Shown: positions 50,246 to 53,436 of the stretch, piece after piece
Layout: every line of letters begins with the position of its first letter
Numbering within the stretch: the first letter of the stretch is position 1
Source: Symbiodinium natans
Lineage: Eukaryota > Sar > Dinophyceae > Suessiales > Symbiodiniaceae
Assembly: GCA_905221605.1 (NCBI GenBank)
Contig: CAJNDS010000124.1
Location: forward strand, 167,501-220,936
Direction: 5' to 3'
DNA: 53,436 nucleotides
The notes under the pieces: generated by a model
Seen by the model: the letters and a program-made list of their open reading frames with translations, nothing else
Told to the model about the DNA's origin: nothing
Databases searched by the model: none
Position numbers and translations under genes: made by a program

Positions 50246-52195
50246 GCTCTTCTCTTTGTCTCTGTCTCTCTCTCTCTCTCTGTCTCTCTCCCTCTCTGCC
50301 TCCTTCCCTCCTTCCTGCCATCATTCCTTTCTCTTCCCCTCTTCCTTCTTCTTGTTCTTTCCTCTTTCCTCCTCGCCCCTCCCGTTTTTTACTTGCCATT
50401 CAACATCCTTCAAGAAGTGTCCCCTTTTGCCCTTTCGCGGTCTTCTCTCAAACCCCTGGGAGGCCCTTTCAGGGAGCCCCTTCAAGGAACCCGAAAACGG
50501 CGGGGCCCTGGTGGATATTGAAAGAAGCAGATTCGCAGAAGGAGGGAAGGAGAACGACAGACACGGAGCAAGAGATAGAGAAACAGAAAAAGGAGAGAGA
50601 AGCAACTGTCCTCTCCAAGCTGTTTTCAGAGTGGCCCCAAAGACTGGGGTGGGCGTGAGTTCGCCCCTTGCCACTCGAAAGCCTCCCTTTCTTGAAAGAA
50701 ACAAGAGGCAGGAACCCCTTCTGTCAAAGAATCCGTGTCAGAAGACAAAAGGATACTGCGATAGCCCCTCATTCGTATTTTAATTCCTCCCAAATGCTTT
50801 CGGCTCTTTTCTTGATAGATGAGTGGGTCCGTCCGCTCCGATTGAAATGAGAGAGTTTATTTTCTTAGAATGAACCGTTCCGTGTATTCTTAATCAGAGG
50901 TAGCCCTGCCTATGTTGAATACAGATGAGGGCGTTGTCCTGAAAGGCCCTCCTGTTCTAAGGAACACCGTGAACGATAGAACCCTTCATTTGAAAAGGAA
51001 TCAACGAGTCCATCCAGTATTTCAATAAATGACAGGATTTCGTTGTTCTTCGGAATGCTATTGTCTTTAAGAAGCTTTCTTTCTCCTTCCTTTCGTTTTC
51101 GCTCTTCGTGCGGCCGCTTTCTGCACTCTCCCTTTCTTGTGTCCCTATTGCGGCCCTTTCTTCCTCTGTTCCTTTTGTCATTAAGTAGGGGGGGGGGTAG
51201 AAGAAGGGCAAGGTTAAGCAAGGAGAATGAAGGGAATGATATGATGGAAGGAGGACTTCTCCAGCTCCTCGTAACTACTTCTCTACATGTCTCTGTGTGG
51301 TTTTTCTTCTTGGCAGGCAATATGGGGGCTCTTGGAGGCCCCTGGGAGACGCTCTCTGAAGGCCGCCCGAAACTCTTGGGGCGGCTCAGAGGGGTCTGGA
51401 GTGTGTGGAAAGAGGCGGTGCGGGACCATGTCCAGAACAGGACCCATCGTTTGTACAGGGTCCGCCTCGTAAAGTCAGAAAGGATGAGCAATTGAACAGA
51501 AAACGCCGGGGGGCACCGGAGTGAGAGAGATGGAGACAGATAGAGAAGCAAAGAGAAGGAGACAACAATTAGGGAGAAGAGGAAGAAGGAAGACAGTGAA
51601 AGAGCGACAGATAGGGGAACAGGGTGAAGGAAACAAAAACAATGAAGGAGAGGAAGAAGGAAGCGATGGTGAAAAGAGGGCCGCTTGGAGAACAAAAAGG
51701 GGTCAAGCAGGACACTTGTTTTTGTTATCCACTGTTCCTTTTCCTCACCCCTTACACTTATGTCCCGAGCATTGCTCACGCCTTTCTTCCACGGTCTTTG
51801 TCCTTCATTTCTCCTCTCTATCTCTCTATCTTCCCTCTAGCTCTCCTTCCTTTCTTTTCCATGTTCGTTCTCTTCCTTGACCCCGCTCTCGCTTTTCTCG
51901 TGTCCAGCCCATGAGCCTTTCCTCTTCTGTTCCTTTTGCCATTAAGTGGGGGGATAGAAAAGGCAAGGTTAAGCAAGGAGAATGAAGGGCATTATAAGAT
52001 TGCGGACTATGGTCTGTCTCTTTCTGCGAGGAAAGGAAGAGGTGAGGGGAGGGGAGGAGAGGCAATGTCTCATGTCGAGCTGGGAGGGAGGGTTGGATGC
52101 TACTGGAAGCTCTAGCCTCTAAAGGCCCCTGCATTCGGGAGGCCCCTGAGATAGCAACATTGGGATGGGATAGGGTATCTCTCGCTTCCTCTTCT
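50130..52195 (+). repeat. 2.1-kb direct duplication, copy 2
   Basis: Offset 2991 at the left end, 2959 past the CT tract and 2963 past the GGCA insertion. The insertion joins two minus ORFs of copy 1 into one of 289 codons (50910-51779), low-complexity and unlike any family I know. Confidence 0.9.
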
Positions 52196-52304
52196 GAGCC
52201 ATGTTTCCTCACCCCGACGGCGGAGGCCTCCACGTGGGCGATGGAAGGGACTCAGCTAGGGGTAAGGTAGTGCCCCTACTGAGACCAACTCCATACCCTG
52301 AGGG

Positions 52305-53081
52305 GTGTCACCTTTGTCACTTTGGTTGGTTACAGTTTGGTGGGCCTTTTATACTGATGGGGTGAGAGTGCCGCCAATTCTCTTAACGGCATCCGCACTC
52401 TTGCGGTCTTGCTCCACTGGTCCCGTGCCATTGGGTTTCTTTGTTCGGGGGAAGGTGTTGGGGGGGGTGCTCATGGAGTGCCTTCGCCGCCTTCTCTCGA
52501 AGCGGTGTCGTGTCGGGCAGCTTCCTGGGTGGGCTGTCGGACGAAGATACTCTCGGTCAAGTTCTTCTCGAGGTTTTTGCGGTAACTTCACACCCAGAGT
52601 ACCCTCACTCGCTTGTTCACATGCTGTTGCGAGTGTGTCGTCGTTTTCAGCCGGTTCGGAATCGGCGAAATCGGGCCTGTTGACAGCTTCTACGAAAAAG
52701 GCGGGTTCGTGGCGGGGGGAGGCGTCGATACGTCGTGGTCGGATTTTGCCTGTCAAGGGATTGGCTGGCACGACTAGCCGAAAAGGGTGCAGGGGGACAC
52801 GATCCCCTTGCGGCGGTGTTTTGGCCACATGCCAACACCAATGGCAAGCCCGACCCCCCCTTGCTATGTTTCTGCTTTTTTGCCTGTTCGACAAGGGATG
52901 TGCCGGGACCTCTGTAGATCGATTTGACCGTAGTCGAACACTCGCTACGGATGCATTTTTGTTGTTTTTTTTCAGATGGGTGAGCGGGAGGTGGGCGATT
53001 TGGATTTGCTTTTTCTCTTTGGTTTGGGCTTGTCGCTCTGCTGGTCCAGGTACGTGTACTATGTTGGCGGGGTGCGGTTGA
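52305..53081 (+). CDS. Open frame of 258 codons, status doubtful
   Basis: Ser/Cys/Arg-rich plus-strand frame from ATG 52305 to a TGA at 53079. No family recognised. A 181-codon frame runs antisense (52349-52894), and a third frame (52441-52683) reads GGLSDEDTLGQVLLEVFAVT, the most protein-like of the three. GC content is higher than in the neighbours, which makes chance ORFs more likely. At most one of these is real. Confidence 0.25.
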   Translation: MSPLSLWLVTVWWAFYTDGVRVPPILLTASALLRSCSTGPVPLGFFVRGKVLGGVLMECLRRLLSKRCRVGQLPGWAVGRRYSRSSSSRGFCGNFTPRVPSLACSHAVASVSSFSAGSESAKSGLLTASTKKAGSWRGEASIRRGRILPVKGLAGTTSRKGCRGTRSPCGGVLATCQHQWQARPPLAMFLLFCLFDKGCAGTSVDRFDRSRTLATDAFLLFFFRWVSGRWAIWICFFSLVWACRSAGPGTCTMLAGCG

Positions 53082-53381
53082 GTGGTTTATGTATACACTT
53101 ACAAGTAGGACTTCCAGTCTTACAACTCAGGCAAACTGTCTTATAAGTCAACGTAACTGAGCCAGATGTTTATAAGCGTTTATGAGTAATATAGCAGAGT
53201 TATAATGCCACTTGCGTTTGGGTTATAACCCAGAATATATGTTGTTGCTAAGTCATTTATAAGTCGTGCTCGTGGGAACGTGGAAACTCGTCCGTGGTAC
53301 CATATAACTGGACTTAGCTAAGTCCTAGCTAACTGGTTCGCGGCAGACTTTCTATTCAATGAGTGCGCTGTTCTGTTTGTC

Positions 53382-53436
53382 GGGCCTCTCGACATGTCGT
53401 GGGCGTGTCGTGGGCATGTCGTGGCCGTGTCGTGGG
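53382..53436 (+). repeat. 12-bp tandem repeat at the right edge
   Basis: Four units of TGTCGTGGGCGTGTCGTGGG type, cut by the window end. The stretch 53082-53381 has repeated TTATAAGTC-like motifs but no gene. Confidence 0.85.

Noticed and set aside
47158-52233. Many ORFs of 60-290 codons in the 2.1-kb duplication
   Set aside because: Low-complexity polypyrimidine or polypurine translations open in several frames on both strands; a 4-bp indel between near-identical copies breaks the longest.
1-53436. Dinoflagellate spliced-leader gene, tRNA or rRNA genes
   Set aside because: I searched by eye for the spliced-leader core and for tRNA B-box sequence and found none; a covariance-model scan could still find a tRNA.

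Overview
The window looks like nuclear DNA of a dinoflagellate, or at least an alveolate with TTTAGGG telomeres. The basis is intron-dense genes with GT, GC and GA splice donors, TTTAGGG-type repeats everywhere, and hairpin insertion elements that behave like the 'introners' reported from dinoflagellates. No long single-exon gene is present in the first 43.5 kb, so an ORF search sees almost nothing there. Every forward frame through a perfect TTTAGGG array meets a stop once per seven codons, and the same is true on the reverse strand.

Positions 1 to about 43,520 hold roughly 200 short telomere-type arrays in both orientations, separated by unique blocks of about 60 to 250 bp. The key result is that the unique blocks read as exons on the minus strand. 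I could join 19 of them (12,983 down to 8,138) into one continuous frame of 559 codons plus stop, ending in a recognisable GNAT acetyltransferase domain. All 18 introns in this model end in AG and start with GT (10), GC (6) or GA (2). Fifteen contain telomere-type repeats and the other three are hairpin insertion elements. One intron (9612-9687) is just a telomere array flanked by a 10-bp direct repeat, as expected if an array was inserted with a target-site duplication. About 60 further minus-strand exons are listed singly, without joining; their products are not recognised. The arrangement suggests one or more long genes transcribed leftwards. I did not read every block, and gene boundaries other than the stop at 8138-8140 are not fixed.

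Positions 43,520-46,430 form a boundary: poly-C tracts, two last possible exons, a 2-kb AT-rich array of about 236-bp units that inverts near 44,970 into a large palindrome, then an octamer array (CCTAAGCG/CCTAAGCT). Positions 46,430-53,436 contain a degenerate repeat, a nearly identical 2.1-kb direct duplication rich in CT/GA tracts (47,139-49,262 and 50,130-52,195), a cluster of palindromic modules between the copies, and a GC-richer tail with overlapping ORFs of unknown status and a 12-bp tandem repeat at the right edge. I see no convincing gene there.

All translations and splice sites were worked out by eye. Transcript data have not been consulted, so exon edges may move by a few bases.
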